Below, piece after piece: positions 8,167 through 17,980 of a stretch of DNA of 64,000 bases. The translations under genes and the position numbers were made by a program. Position 1 is the first letter of the stretch. The number at the start of each line of letters is the position of its first letter. The notes under the pieces were generated by a model. The model ran no database searches and had not been told where the DNA came from. It saw nothing but the letters and a program-made list of their open reading frames with translations. Where the stretch lies: assembly GCF_900290235.1 (NCBI RefSeq), contig NZ_OLMK01000126.1:1-64000 (forward strand), written 5' to 3'. This DNA comes from Streptomyces sp. MA5143a (GTDB lineage Bacteria > Actinomycetota > Actinomycetes > Streptomycetales > Streptomycetaceae).

Positions 8167-8184
8167 ACCCTCGTCCAGGGGCAC
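8144..8184 (-). terminator. Strong hairpin terminator of the ABC transporter operon
   Basis: Perfect 19-bp inverted repeat: arms 8144-8162 and 8166-8184 with a 3-nt loop (GAT), lying 17 bases past the permease stop codon. No U-tract follows. The stem is long enough to stop transcription from either side. Confidence 0.8.
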
Positions 8185-8201
8185 GGTCCGGCAACGGAGG
8201 C

Positions 8202-11065
8202 TCAGTGCGCGGCGCGGCGGGCCAGCGCCCCGCGCGAGCGGGTCACCAGCGCGGCCAGCAGGGCGGCGCCGAGGGGCACGGCCACCAGGAGGGCGGCGAG
8301 TGTCTCCCAGGGGACGACGATCGGCACGTACGGCGGGGCGTCACCGGCGCCGCCCCAGCCGTTGTCGAGAGCCTTTTGGTAGAAGCGCATCTGCTCGCGC
8401 TCCTCGGTGAGCCGCAGCCCGACCGCGGGCAGGACACCGGCAGCCGAGCCGAGGACCACACCCATCGCGGCGACCACACCGCACTGGAAGCCGCTGAGCG
8501 TGCGGCGCACCCGGGGCGGGGCGCCGACCGCTGCGAGCGTCTTGAGATCGGCCTCCGCGTCGGCCTGGGCGAGACCGGTGGCGATGCCGGCCGCACCGAT
8601 GGTGACCAGGCCGGCGAAGACGGTCAGCGCGAGCAGGACGAGCCCGTTCTCGTCGACCCAGCCCTGCTCCACGGTCAGCTCGACGTTGCTGCCGAGCTTG
8701 GCGATCTCGGCGTCGAGCTTCTGCCGCTCCTCGGTGCTGGGCATCCGGTCGGTGCTGAAGTAGGCGCCGAGGGGGACGGTGATCAGTCCGGCGGCCTTGG
8801 CGGCGGCGGGGCTGAGCACGCTCTGCACTCCGTAGGAGTCGGGCGAGCCTGGCACCTGGTAGGCGGGGAAGGACTTCAGCTCGCCCGGGATCGGCTTGTT
8901 CTGCTCGCGGGCGCGGTCGGCGGCCTCCGGGTCGGTGATCAGCTTGATGCCGACGGTGCCGTTCCTGTCGACCTGGGGCCTGTGGAAGCTGAGGAGCTTT
9001 CCGTCGGCGAGGGCCTTGGCCGCGCCCGGGTCGTCGATGCCGAGGACCTTCAGGAGCGGGGCGTCGGCGACGAGGAGACCGTTGTCGACGTGGATGCCGT
9101 GTCCGTCGCGCGATTGGCAGCGCCAGTCCTTGGAGAGCGCGCGCCGCTGCTCGTCGGTGTACTTCTCCGCCGGGTCGGAGCCGTCGGGGGTGCTGACCCA
9201 CAGCGGGCACTCGTTGGCCGGCGGGGTGACGACCTCGTAGTAGCCACAGCCCTCGCCCTCGCCGTACGGGTCGCAGCCGGGCTTGCCGACGGCGATCCGG
9301 GACACGTCGGCGCGGACGTCGACGGGCAGCGTCCGCTGCACGGCGTCGCGGACCGCGGGGACGTCCCGGCCTCCCTCCTCGGTGACGAGCGCGGCGCCGG
9401 CCCCGTACGGCAGGTTGGCCCGGTACTCGGCCAGACTCTGGGCGTCGCGGCTCGCGGCGTACGTCGAGACGGCGACGGTGCCCGCGACGGCGGCCAGGAC
9501 GGCGGCGACAGCGGGTGCCGTGCGGCCCCGGTTGCGGACGGCGTCCCGCAGGGCGAGGCGCGGCGAGAGCGGCAGCCAGCGGCCGGCCCGACCGAACAGG
9601 CCGACCAGGGCGGGTGTCATGGCGACCACACCCAGCTCGGCGACGGCCGAGCCGCCCGCGACCAGGGCGGACTGGTCGGAGACGACCGAGCCGTACAGGG
9701 CGATGGCCGCGCCGAGCAGGACAGCGCCGAAGCCGATCAGCGGCAGCACCCGGTTGCTGCGGCGCACGCCGCGACGGCCGGTGAGGGAGGCCAGGACGGT
9801 CTGCCGGGAGGCGGTGACGGCCGGGATGATCGCGGAGAGCAGGCCGGTGAGGACGGCGAGCGCGGCGATGGCGAGCAGTTCCAGCGGCCTGACGGTGAAG
9901 CCGCCGAACCGCTGCCCCATGTAGTCCTCGAGGAACGGCCGGAGGGCGAAGGTCAGGATCAGGGCGAGGACGATGCCGACCAGGGCCGCCGCGACGCCGA
10001 TGACCAGACCGCCGCTCAGCACGATGGCCCGGATGTGGCTGCGGGCACCGCCGTTGGCGCCGACCAGGCCGAGCTGGCGGCGGGAACGACGGGCACCGAC
10101 GGCGAAGGCGGGACCGGCGAGCAGGCAGATCTCCAGCATCGCCAGGCCGACGACCGTGCCCACGGCGGCGAGCGCGGCGGCGTCGGCGCCCCCGCTGTTC
10201 TCGTAGTTGGCCCAGTCTTCCTTCTGGTAGAGCGGCACGTTGGAGTCGGCGGGCGGGTCGAGGACCACGACGCGCGAGGTGACCAGGACACCCTTGGCGT
10301 TGATCGCCTGGACCGTGTTCCACGTGAAACCACCGGCCTTCTTCACCAGGTAGCTGGTGGAGATGTTGGGCTTCGGCAGCCCGGCCTTCTCGACCGCCTT
10401 GGCGTACGGCGCGAGGAAGGCCCCCGGCAGGGCGTTGACCTGCTGGGCCGTGAGGTCGCTGGGCAACTCGTACGAGCCGCTGATCACATAAGTGCGGTCG
10501 TAGCCGCGGGCGGTGAGGGTGGAGCCGACGGACAGCCCGCTGCTCTCCAGGAACCGGGTGGTCGCGGCGATCTCGTCGTTCTTCTCGGGGAAGCGGCCCT
10601 CCCGCAGCCGCATGATGCCCCGGGCGACGGGATCGGCGGCGGCCAGCTCGCGGACCTCGGTCTGGAGCAGACCGTGAGTGGTGGTCAGCTTGGCGGTGCC
10701 GCTGCTGTCGGTCAGCACCGTCGAACCGGCCGGGATGGTCTTGGTGACATCTGTCGGGCCGTCGGGCCAGGACTTGCCCGGCGAGTCGTAGTCCCCGGCC
10801 GGGGTGTTCCTCTCGCCCTTGGGGTCCTGCAGGATGGCCGCGCCGCCCGTCTGGGCGTCGGAGAAGCGAGCGTCGGCGGCGCCCAGGGTGCGCTCCATCC
10901 GCTGCGCGGGGGTGAGTTCGGCGCTGCGCACGGTCAGGTCCAGGGCGCTCACGCCCAGGATCGGCAGCGCGATCATGGCGAGGACGAGGAAGCTGCGGCC
11001 CTTGGAGCGCCAGGCGTCACGGCGTGCGATGCGGACCGCGGCCCGCCAGGAGTGGAACCAGGTCG

Positions 11066-11069
<4 letters not shown>
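8202..11069 (-). CDS. ABC transporter permease, FtsX/MacB-like, 955 residues
   Basis: A large integral membrane subunit that works with the ATPase encoded just upstream. It has an N-terminal span (FLVLAMIALPILGVSALD, residues about 28-45), a long extracellular MacB-like domain, an FtsX block around residues 305-480 (ALAAVGTVVGLAMLEICLLA), a second large outer domain and a final FtsX block (LVLLALTVFAGLVTIGAAGI). The last block ends in the coupling segment DLKTLAAVGAPPRVRRTLSG. The start ATG at 11069 overlaps the ATPase stop by 4 bases, indicating translational coupling. Such systems export antibiotics, peptides or lipids or act as mechanotransmitters; the substrate cannot be read from sequence. 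Length is normal for actinobacterial members. Confidence 0.88.
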
Positions 11070-11803
<734 letters not shown>

Positions 11804-12007
11804 GGTTCCCCCTCGGGCGTACGCCGGCGAACGGCCGGACGTCGGTGCGACGGACGGTCGTGGGCGGCGCCGTGCGTACGGTATGGGTCTGGTCGGGTGG
11901 TTCGGAGTCTTCAGGTGCTACGGGTGGGTCGGGTGGAGCCGGTGGACTCGGTCGGCCCCGTGGATCCGGTCGTTCGGGTGCTCAGGGCCGGTCGTGAAGG
12001 GCGGACA

Positions 12008-12664
12008 TCACGGGCGGTGGCGTGCGGCCCCCTCTGCCCCGGCTCCCGCCCGCGCCCCCATCCCCGCCGCTCCCGCTGCCGACCCCGGCGAGGCCGGCTC
12101 CGGCCCCGCCGCCGGGGCGGTCGACGAGAGACGGATCAGCCGGGACTCGCAGTGGTCGAGCCAGCGCGCCTCGGCCTCGGTCTGGAAGATCAGCTGCTCC
12201 AGGACGAGGAGCCAGGCGAGGTCGTCCCGCTCCTGGGCCCCGTTCTCCTCCACGGCAGTGAGGGCCTGCGCCTTCAGCCGGGTGTAGTCCTGCATGGCCT
12301 TCACGGTGTGCCGGCGCTGGGACTGGATGACGTCACGGATGTCGACCCCGGGCGTCCCGACGGCCATGGCCAGCTTGATGGCCAGCTCGTCGCGGGCCGG
12401 GCTGGTGCGGTCGACGGGGTGCTCGAACCAGCTGCGAAGTTCGACGCGACCGGTGTCGGTGATCGCGTAGAGCGGGTGGCCGGCCTCGTCCTCGCCGTCC
12501 TGCACGACCATGCCGTCGCGTTCAAGCCGGCTGAGCGTCGTGTAGACCTGACCCACGTTGAGCGGCCAGGTGGAGCCGGTGCGGGACTCGAACTCCGTAC
12601 GGAGCTGTGAGCCGTAGCGCGGGCCGCGTTCGAGGAGGGCGAGAAGCCCGTGGCGGATGGACAT
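12008..12664 (-). CDS. PadR-family transcriptional regulator
   Basis: From ATG 12664 the protein has about 218 residues. The N-terminal winged helix is clear (MSIRHGLLALLERGPRYGSQ at residues 1-20, then WPLNVGQVYTTLSRLERDG), followed by a beta-hairpin wing (HPLYAITDTGRVEL) and a C-terminal dimerisation helix domain (PadR_C). The last 35 residues are Ala/Gly/Pro-rich and probably disordered. PadR proteins of this type usually repress an adjacent ABC exporter and respond to its substrate, which fits the operon downstream on the same strand. The start codon overlaps a direct repeat likely to be its own operator. Confidence 0.88.
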   Translation of the reverse strand: MSIRHGLLALLERGPRYGSQLRTEFESRTGSTWPLNVGQVYTTLSRLERDGMVVQDGEDEAGHPLYAITDTGRVELRSWFEHPVDRTSPARDELAIKLAMAVGTPGVDIRDVIQSQRRHTVKAMQDYTRLKAQALTAVEENGAQERDDLAWLLVLEQLIFQTEAEARWLDHCESRLIRLSSTAPAAGPEPASPGSAAGAAGMGARAGAGAEGAARHRP

Positions 12665-12690
12665 ACCGAGTATGTATACCGAGTAAGTCC
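12662..12690 (-). promoter_or_regulatory. Candidate PadR autoregulatory site overlapping the start codon
   Basis: Two perfect copies of ATACCGAGTA (12663-12672 and 12676-12685, 13-bp period) cover the padR start; the ATG lies in the edge of the first copy. Binding here would block transcription or initiation of a leaderless or short-leader message. The repeats are seen; the role is inferred. Confidence 0.5.
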
Positions 12691-12760
12691 ACGTGGACAA
12701 GCGTCCTGAGGCGGACGCCGGAGGTCCGACTCAAGGGGGACCCGGGCCGTCGCGGGCCGC

Positions 12761-13566
12761 TCAGCGGCGGCGCGTCCGCACCCCGAGGAAGCCGATGCCG
12801 AGGCCCACCAGCGACGGCCCCACGCCCAGTGTGGACACGGGAATCCGCCGGTCGGAGAGGTCGAGGGGGGCCTCGGTGCCGGTCCGGTGAGCCGCCGCCG
12901 ACAGCTCCGCGGGCGTGCTCTCGGCGGCCGGGGCGTCCGTCTTGGGTACCGCCTCGACCCCCTCGTCCGACTCCTCGGCGGGCTCATCCTCTGTTGCCGT
13001 TTTAGTACGAGCGGGCTTCACCGGGCTCGTGGAGGACGGCGAGCCGGAGGGGTCGGCCGGTCGGCGGGCCGCTCCCGGCCCTCCCCCGCCGGCGCCCCCG
13101 AGGGAGGCGGAGTCGCTGGGCGCGGGCGCGTCGAGCGGCCCCGACGGCTCGGGGCCGCCGGACGGGCGGGTCCGGGGGGTCCGGCGGGTCCAGCAGGTCC
13201 GGCAGGCCGGGGGATCCCGGGGGGGCCCGGGGTTCCCGGGGGGGCCCGGGGTTCCCGGGGGGGCCCGGGGTTCCCGGGAGGTCCGAGGGGTCCGGCGGGT
13301 CCGGGGGGCCCGACGGGTCCGAGGGGTCCGGGGGCCCGAGGGGTCCGAGGGGTCCGGCGGGTCCGAGGGGTCCGAGGGGTCCGGGGGAAGGCGACGCCGA
13401 CGGGGCGGACGGGCGATCAGGCGGGGTGGGCGCGGCGTTCGTGGCCGCGGAACCGTTCGGAGCGGGGGTGTGAGCGGGCGGTGTGGGGGAGACCGTCGCC
13501 GTGGCGGGGCGCGAGGGGGCTGGCGGGCGCGGGACGGACGGGAGGGCCTGCGCAATCGCATGGTGA
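12761..13566 (-). pseudogene. Collagen-like Gly-X-Y / proline-rich anchored protein, frame disrupted
   Basis: The minus strand encodes a Pro/Thr/Ala-rich, secreted-looking segment near 13420-13560 (VSPTPPAHTPAPNGSAATNA). Collagen-type triplets then appear as GPL-GPL-GPA-GPL-GPL-GPP. The triplets continue in other frames (GPPGNPGPP, GPAGPAGPAGPP-like) through 13200-13400, with frame changes in runs of C. In the last frame an acidic linker leads to a C-terminal span, VGPSLVGLGIGFLGV, and RTRRR, a cell-surface anchor pattern. No single frame joins all parts, and no clear signal peptide start was found. It is either decayed, slippage-variable, or affected by sequencing errors in C-tracts. Confidence 0.45.
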
Positions 13567-13631
13567 CCCCGGACAGTCGGCCCTGCTTTGCGGCTGGTGA
13601 CGGCCTCGGCATCCAGCCCCGGGCCGACTCG

Positions 13632-14216
13632 TCATTCCGCGTCGGGCTGGGTGCGGCGGGCGTAAGCGCGGGCCGCACGGGCCCGGTCGCCGCAGCGGGT
13701 GGAGCACCAGTGGCGGCGGCCGTGGCGCATCAGGTAGCGGGTGCAGGGCGGGGAGCCGCAGGCGGTGAGGCGCTCCGCGTCAGGGGAAGTGAGGAGGTCG
13801 GCGGCGTCGGCCGCGAGGGTTGCCAGAGAGTGGTCGACGATCGCGGTGGTGGGGTGGGGGCTGGCGCGGTAGGGGCCGGTCTTCTCGTCCCACAGCAGCA
13901 GCGGGGCTGTGGGGACGCGGGTCATCGCGTCGTTGATGGCGGCGAGTGCGGCTGGGAGGGCGGGGTGCCCCTCGGTGCGAGAGGCGAACAGCGATCTGAT
14001 CTGTTCGCGCAGTGAGCGCAGCTGCGTCGCGCACATCTCCCGCATGCCGGCGTCTGCCGGGGCGAGGCCACGTTCGGCCAGCCAGTGGTTCGCCTGCGCC
14101 GGAGTGCCCAGGAAATCAACCCCGTGTCCGCCGGGCAGCGCGATGGAGCTGTTGGCGAGGGCGAGGGACAGGTGCTTTTCCTCGCCCGGTGCGGGCGGCG
14201 GAGCGGGGACTTCCAT
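13632..14216 (-). CDS. CGNR zinc-finger regulator (ABATE domain)
   Basis: The start is ATG 14216, with GGAGG 6 bases upstream; the longer frame from 14240 lacks this. The protein has 194 residues. Residues about 20-130 form the ABATE-like ligand domain (GHGVDFLGTPAQANHWLAER). The C-terminus carries the treble-clef CGNR finger: CGSPPCTRYLM, RRHWCSTRCGDRARAAR. Proteins of this family are thought to be DNA-binding stress or toxin-response regulators. It is divergent from the metallo-hydrolase gene, with a repeated motif between them, so it probably regulates that gene and itself. Confidence 0.85.
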   Translation of the reverse strand: MEVPAPPPAPGEEKHLSLALANSSIALPGGHGVDFLGTPAQANHWLAERGLAPADAGMREMCATQLRSLREQIRSLFASRTEGHPALPAALAAINDAMTRVPTAPLLLWDEKTGPYRASPHPTTAIVDHSLATLAADAADLLTSPDAERLTACGSPPCTRYLMRHGRRHWCSTRCGDRARAARAYARRTQPDAE

Positions 14217-14250
14217 GGCGGCCTCCTTCACTCTCCTCATGGTACGGCTT

Positions 14251-14316
14251 GCATCTATCCGTGAATAACAGCTACCTTCACCTCACGGTTCATACGCATC
14301 TATCCGTGAGGAGCTG
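14251..14316. promoter_or_regulatory. Divergent promoter/operator region with repeated GCATCTATCCGTGA
   Basis: A perfect 14-bp direct repeat, GCATCTATCCGTGA, occurs at 14251-14264 and 14296-14309 (45-bp period). Between them lies TCACGG, the inverse of the repeat's end, so CCGTGA...TCACGG also forms a dyad. It sits between the divergent CGNR regulator and hydrolase genes, as expected for an operator shared by both promoters. Confidence 0.6.
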
Positions 14317-14323
14317 CCTCGCC

Positions 14324-15115
14324 GTGCCTTCCCTCCCCCTGACGACCGACATGTTCCCGGTCCGTGTATTCGGCGGCCCGACCGCCCTCTTCGAGTACGG
14401 CGGCCTGCGCTTCCTGACCGACCCGACCTTCGACGGCCCCGGCGACTACCCCGCACCCGGCGGCCCGACCTTGACCAAGACCGCCCCCGCCACCGCGGCC
14501 CCCGCCGATCTCGGCCCCATCGACGTGGTCCTCCTCTCGCACGACGAGCACGCCGACAACCTCGACCACTCCGGGCGTGCCCTGCTCGCCGACGTCCCCC
14601 TCACTCTCACCACTCCCGGCGGCGGACACCGTCTCGGAGAGAAGGCCAAGGGCCTGGCCGACTGGGAATCCATCGAGCTGAAGCGCCCCGACGGCGGCGC
14701 GATCACCGTGACGGGCGTCCCCGCCATCCACGGCCCCGGCACTCGCGAGGAGACCGAGCCGATCTCCGGCCAGGTCGTCGGCTTCGTCCTCACCGGTGAG
14801 GACCTGCCCACCGTCTACGTCAGCGGCGACAACGCCCATCTCACCCTCGTCAAAGAGATCGCCGAGAGGTTCGCCCCGGTGGACGTCGCCGTCCTCTTCG
14901 CCGGCGCCCCGCGCTTCCCCGGCCTCTACGACGGCCAGCCGGTCGTCCTGGACAGCGCCCAGACCGCCGAGGCCGCCCACCTACTCGGCGCTCGCCGCGT
15001 GGTTCCCGTCCACTACGACAGCTGGACCCACTTCACCGAGGGCCACGACGACCTGGAAGCCGCCTTCACCTCCGCCGGCCTGGCCGACCGACTGGACTGG
15101 GGCCGCCGCGACTGA
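14324..15115 (+). CDS. MBL-fold metallo-hydrolase (UlaG/lactonase-like)
   Basis: The start is GTG 14324, preceded by GAGGAG; an internal ATG at 14351 is the alternative. The protein has 263 residues. Metal-binding signatures of the lactonase-like branch are in order: VLLSHDEHADNLDHSG (H-x-x-H-x-D), a His in VPAIHGPGT, Asp in VYVSGDNAHLT, and a final His in RRVVPVHYDSWTHF. It is a cytoplasmic hydrolase, and the substrate is unknown. It is divergent from the CGNR regulator and probably under its control. No other gene is cotranscribed; a dyad lies about 70 bases downstream. Confidence 0.85.
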   Translation: MPSLPLTTDMFPVRVFGGPTALFEYGGLRFLTDPTFDGPGDYPAPGGPTLTKTAPATAAPADLGPIDVVLLSHDEHADNLDHSGRALLADVPLTLTTPGGGHRLGEKAKGLADWESIELKRPDGGAITVTGVPAIHGPGTREETEPISGQVVGFVLTGEDLPTVYVSGDNAHLTLVKEIAERFAPVDVAVLFAGAPRFPGLYDGQPVVLDSAQTAEAAHLLGARRVVPVHYDSWTHFTEGHDDLEAAFTSAGLADRLDWGRRD

Positions 15116-15183
15116 GCCGACCGCCCAAGGCCACCACGAACGCCCCACCGGCGGCCCGGCGCCCCGCAAGCGGAACCTCCGGG

Positions 15184-15232
15184 CCCATGCCGGTCGGGGC
15201 CCGGCATGAGATCGAGCTCCGACCGGCATGGG
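15184..15232. terminator. Dyad downstream of the metallo-hydrolase gene
   Basis: Perfect 14-bp inverted repeat: CCCATGCCGGTCGG at 15184-15197 and its complement at 15219-15232, loop of 21 nt. It probably acts as a terminator; the large loop lowers certainty. Confidence 0.5.
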
Positions 15233-15569
15233 ATGTGGCCTGCGGTTCTTCGCCCACGCACCGGGTCACACTGCCGGCAAGTCCGGGTTCAGAGAACAGG
15301 CAGTCAGGGGGAACGCACCTCAGGCGACGTCGTGCACGTTGTGTTGGAGCAAGTCGGATGCATGCCGGGCAATGGCCCGATAGTCGGCATCGTCCGGGAA
15401 CCAACGAGGCTCCTGTGCGGACGGGTTGGGCTTCGAACACCTCCCCCAACGGCACGGGAGCTTCGTGCGTCGCGGAGCCTGCCGTCGTGGGGCGAACGGC
15501 TTGTCACACACCCTGGCGCGGCGGCACTTCTGTCTCCGGCTGCGGAGGGTGTGTGACAGGCCCGGTAGC
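15233..15569. other. Intergenic region with a possible gene relic
   Basis: No convincing gene. On the minus strand a short frame ending at 15320 reads naturally for about 30 residues (EPRWFPDDADYRAIARHA, then SDLLQHNVHDVA) and could be the tail of a lost gene. Nothing upstream of it is coherent. Confidence 0.3.
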
Positions 15570-16646
15570 TCATTGGATCAGGTCGGTGTGCGGATGCTCG
15601 GAGGAGGCCGGGCAGAGGTAGATCTGCATGTTGTCGGTGCTGCCGACTTCGACCTTGGTCGGCTGCGAGGGGTCCTGGCCACAGCAATGACCGGTGGCGT
15701 TTGCGGCGGCCTGGTCCTCGTAGGGCGTCCAGCTGCGCCCCTCGCCGCCGTCCCATTCGTAGGAGGCGATGGTCAGCAGCGGGACCATCCGCACCTCACA
15801 GACGGTGCAGAATCGGGGGTTGGGGTCGGTGCGGCCCCACGGAGGCCAGCCGCCGACCTTCCAGCCGGGCGCGTCTGCCAGATGCACGTCATAGAAGTCC
15901 CGCGGACAGTCCGCGTGCTCGGAGCTGTCCACGTCGACGCCAGCTGCCTGCCATCTGCTCCAGTCCTCCACCATCAGCCGCATCTGCGGGCTCAGGTCGA
16001 GGCTGTTGGGGTACTCGGTGATCGCTTCCGGTGCGAGCACGCACGGCTCCGGCAGATATCCGTCATCGTTCACCTCGTACGGTTCGGGCGGTGTGGCGAG
16101 GATGTCGCCCACCTCGGCGGCGGACCGCCAGAACAGTGCGATCAACGGTTTGTGATCCGGATCATGGTCGTAGGGGCACCAGAGGACCTGGAGCAGATCG
16201 GCCTGTCCGGGCGGCCGCAGCAGGGGTATGTCGCGCAGATACAGCTGGGCCACGGGCAGCATGGGGACCGGGCAGTCCGCGGGCGGAGGGCCGACGGCGA
16301 ATCGCTCCGCGAGCATCGCGGCGTTCCGCTCCTTGACCGCCGCCTCCTCGGGCGTTGTCCCACGGACGTTGTGATCACGGTGCCGCCGGGCCCGTATGCG
16401 TCTCTTGAGCCGCACGTCGGCCGGCGACCGGCGGAACCCGCTGTCCACGTGCAGGTGCGAGGCTTCACAGTGCGGCCACGGCTCCTCAGCCGGCCACAGC
16501 AACGGCCCCCCGACCGAGCTCTCCCCGACCGAAGGCGAACCGGGACGCGGGTGCAGCCGAATCGCAGGACGCGCCAACGGTGCCAGTTCGGGAAAGACCG
16601 CGGCCACGTCCACGGGCCGCGGCGGAGTAGTACGTACGAAAACCAT
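15570..16646 (-). CDS. DUF1963-like (YwqG-type) protein, 358 residues
   Basis: The start is ATG 16646 (MVFVRTTPPRP); the frame extends 20 codons further up but without a ribosome site. Features include an N-terminal block GGPLLWPAEEPWPHCE, a central YLRDIPLLRPPGQADLLQVL, and a C-terminal GGWPPWGRTDP then CTVCEVRMVPLLTIASYEW. The layout resembles DUF1963/YwqG proteins, often found as immunity-like or solitary genes in accessory regions. It is soluble, with no signal peptide. It sits with a membrane protein and a SUKH gene in a region with IS debris. The family assignment is by pattern only. Confidence 0.6.
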   Translation of the reverse strand: MVFVRTTPPRPVDVAAVFPELAPLARPAIRLHPRPGSPSVGESSVGGPLLWPAEEPWPHCEASHLHVDSGFRRSPADVRLKRRIRARRHRDHNVRGTTPEEAAVKERNAAMLAERFAVGPPPADCPVPMLPVAQLYLRDIPLLRPPGQADLLQVLWCPYDHDPDHKPLIALFWRSAAEVGDILATPPEPYEVNDDGYLPEPCVLAPEAITEYPNSLDLSPQMRLMVEDWSRWQAAGVDVDSSEHADCPRDFYDVHLADAPGWKVGGWPPWGRTDPNPRFCTVCEVRMVPLLTIASYEWDGGEGRSWTPYEDQAAANATGHCCGQDPSQPTKVEVGSTDNMQIYLCPASSEHPHTDLIQ

Positions 16647-16875
16647 GCCGGTGATCCTGTCACCAACCACCGACAACCTGGCCGCCTCAACCAGCTTCGG
16701 TGACAACGGTGTTCAGCTGGTCAAGTCCAACGCATGCAGCCCCGGCCACAGCGACAGCAAGCCCGCCTATGTGACAACCAACGTACTTCGGCCCAGCCAT
16801 CACTTGATCAAGGGCAGCAAGGCTGAGGCCGGTGGGGGGGTACTGCGAGGCACACGCGTGGGTGCTCGGCAGCTG

Positions 16876-17454
16876 TTACCCAGACAAAGCGCTATGCGCC
16901 AAGATTTTCGAATGGCTGACCTTATTCAAGGCTGACGCATTCCCGTCATTCTCTTTCATCACCCACTGCAAAATCTCGTTCACACTACGAGAATCCACCA
17001 AGCGCACTTGCAATTCAGAACCTCCAGGCAGTGGGGTTACTTTGCAGGTCCATTTCTTTTCAGCAATTGAGCAAGGTTCATAAGACGGCCACAGTGTTCC
17101 ATTGTCGAGGTTCTTCACGAAAGCCCATAGAGATCGCCCTTGAAGCTCGCCGCCAAAGCTGCCCGAAATCTCCAAAATCCCACTGCGGGAGGTGTCACGC
17201 CCGGAAGGCTCTGCGATTTCTGCCGTCACTTTGTCCAGAGAATGACCCCCTTCGGGATCCGCCACTCCAAATTGGGACAATATCACCGGATTCGCAGCGA
17301 GCAATGTCAGGGCGGACGAAAAAAGGCCGACAATGGAAATAGCTAGCGGAGTATGCCCCTGCACCCATGCCGAGACTCGACCGCCGTTCCGCTGCTGCCG
17401 ACCCGAAGGTTCGCCCTCGACCTCCGGGAGCGTGGTCACTTCATTCTCACTCAT
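16876..17454 (-). CDS. Single-span membrane protein, unknown function
   Basis: The start is ATG 17454, chosen because a strong purine tract (GAGGGGGGCGGA) lies just upstream; the longer frame to 17637 would cross a hairpin. The protein has 192 residues: a cytoplasmic N-terminus (MSENEVTTLPEVEGEPSGRQ), one membrane span near residues 35-60 (TPLAISIVGLFSSALTLLAA), and an outer domain with two Cys (YEPCSIAEKKWTCKVTPLPG) that could pair. GC content is visibly lower than its neighbours, suggesting horizontal origin. The role is unknown. A perfect inverted repeat abuts its ribosome site. Confidence 0.6.
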   Translation of the reverse strand: MSENEVTTLPEVEGEPSGRQQRNGGRVSAWVQGHTPLAISIVGLFSSALTLLAANPVILSQFGVADPEGGHSLDKVTAEIAEPSGRDTSRSGILEISGSFGGELQGRSLWAFVKNLDNGTLWPSYEPCSIAEKKWTCKVTPLPGGSELQVRLVDSRSVNEILQWVMKENDGNASALNKVSHSKILAHSALSG

Positions 17455-17461
17455 TCCGCCC

Positions 17462-17490
17462 CCCTCTGCCGGAGTAGTACCGGCAGAGGG
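17462..17490 (-). promoter_or_regulatory. Perfect inverted repeat at the ribosome-binding site
   Basis: CCCTCTGCCGG (17462-17472), a 7-nt loop, then its exact complement (17480-17490). On the minus-strand message this hairpin ends at the edge of the Shine-Dalgarno tract of the membrane-protein gene starting at 17454. It could be an operator or an RNA hairpin limiting ribosome access. Confidence 0.5.
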
Positions 17491-17780
17491 AAACTCATAA
17501 ACATTCGACCCGCAAATCACCCTCCCATGCCCGCATTTGTCGCCAGCTGGAAAGAATGGATCATGTTTGGCGATTTCCGATCGCGTGCCAGTGGGCGAGC
17601 GTAGAGCCAGCAGACCGTCAGCGCAGGTGAGATCCACGCCGGCCCAAGACTGTGCATCCGAGCGCTATCTCCGCCCGGCGGATCTCTGAGGAGCCGGAAC
17701 AACTCCCGTTCTGACATCCACACCTGACATCAACGACGGTGGACAACAGCAGCCGTGAGCGGCTGCCGAGGGCACCAGTA

Positions 17781-17825
17781 CAGAAGGGGGCCGCCTGGCG
17801 AAATTTCGGAGGCGGCCCCCTTCTG
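17781..17825. terminator. Strong hairpin, probable terminator
   Basis: Perfect 16-bp inverted repeat (CAGAAGGGGGCCGCCT at 17781-17796 and its complement at 17810-17825) with an AT-rich 13-nt loop containing AAATTT. It lies about 155 bases before the SUKH start, so it may end transcription coming from the left. Confidence 0.6.
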
Positions 17826-17980
17826 GCATCCAGATCTTGTCCCTCATACTCCAGCCGTAGATCGTGATCATGTTGGCCCGCCGCCTGTTCGGTTGTAGTG
17901 GTTTGCTTGGGAGCGGTCTTGGTGGGAGTGGCTGTGCCGGTGCTTGTCGGGGCAGCGGAGTCTGCTCGGAGGGGTGCGGG

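Noticed and set aside
12887..13600. Gly-rich, collagen-like plus-strand frame
   Set aside because: GPGG-type runs appear here too because the repeat is symmetric in composition, but the plus strand lacks a signal peptide and anchor. The minus strand has the stalk and C-terminal membrane anchor.
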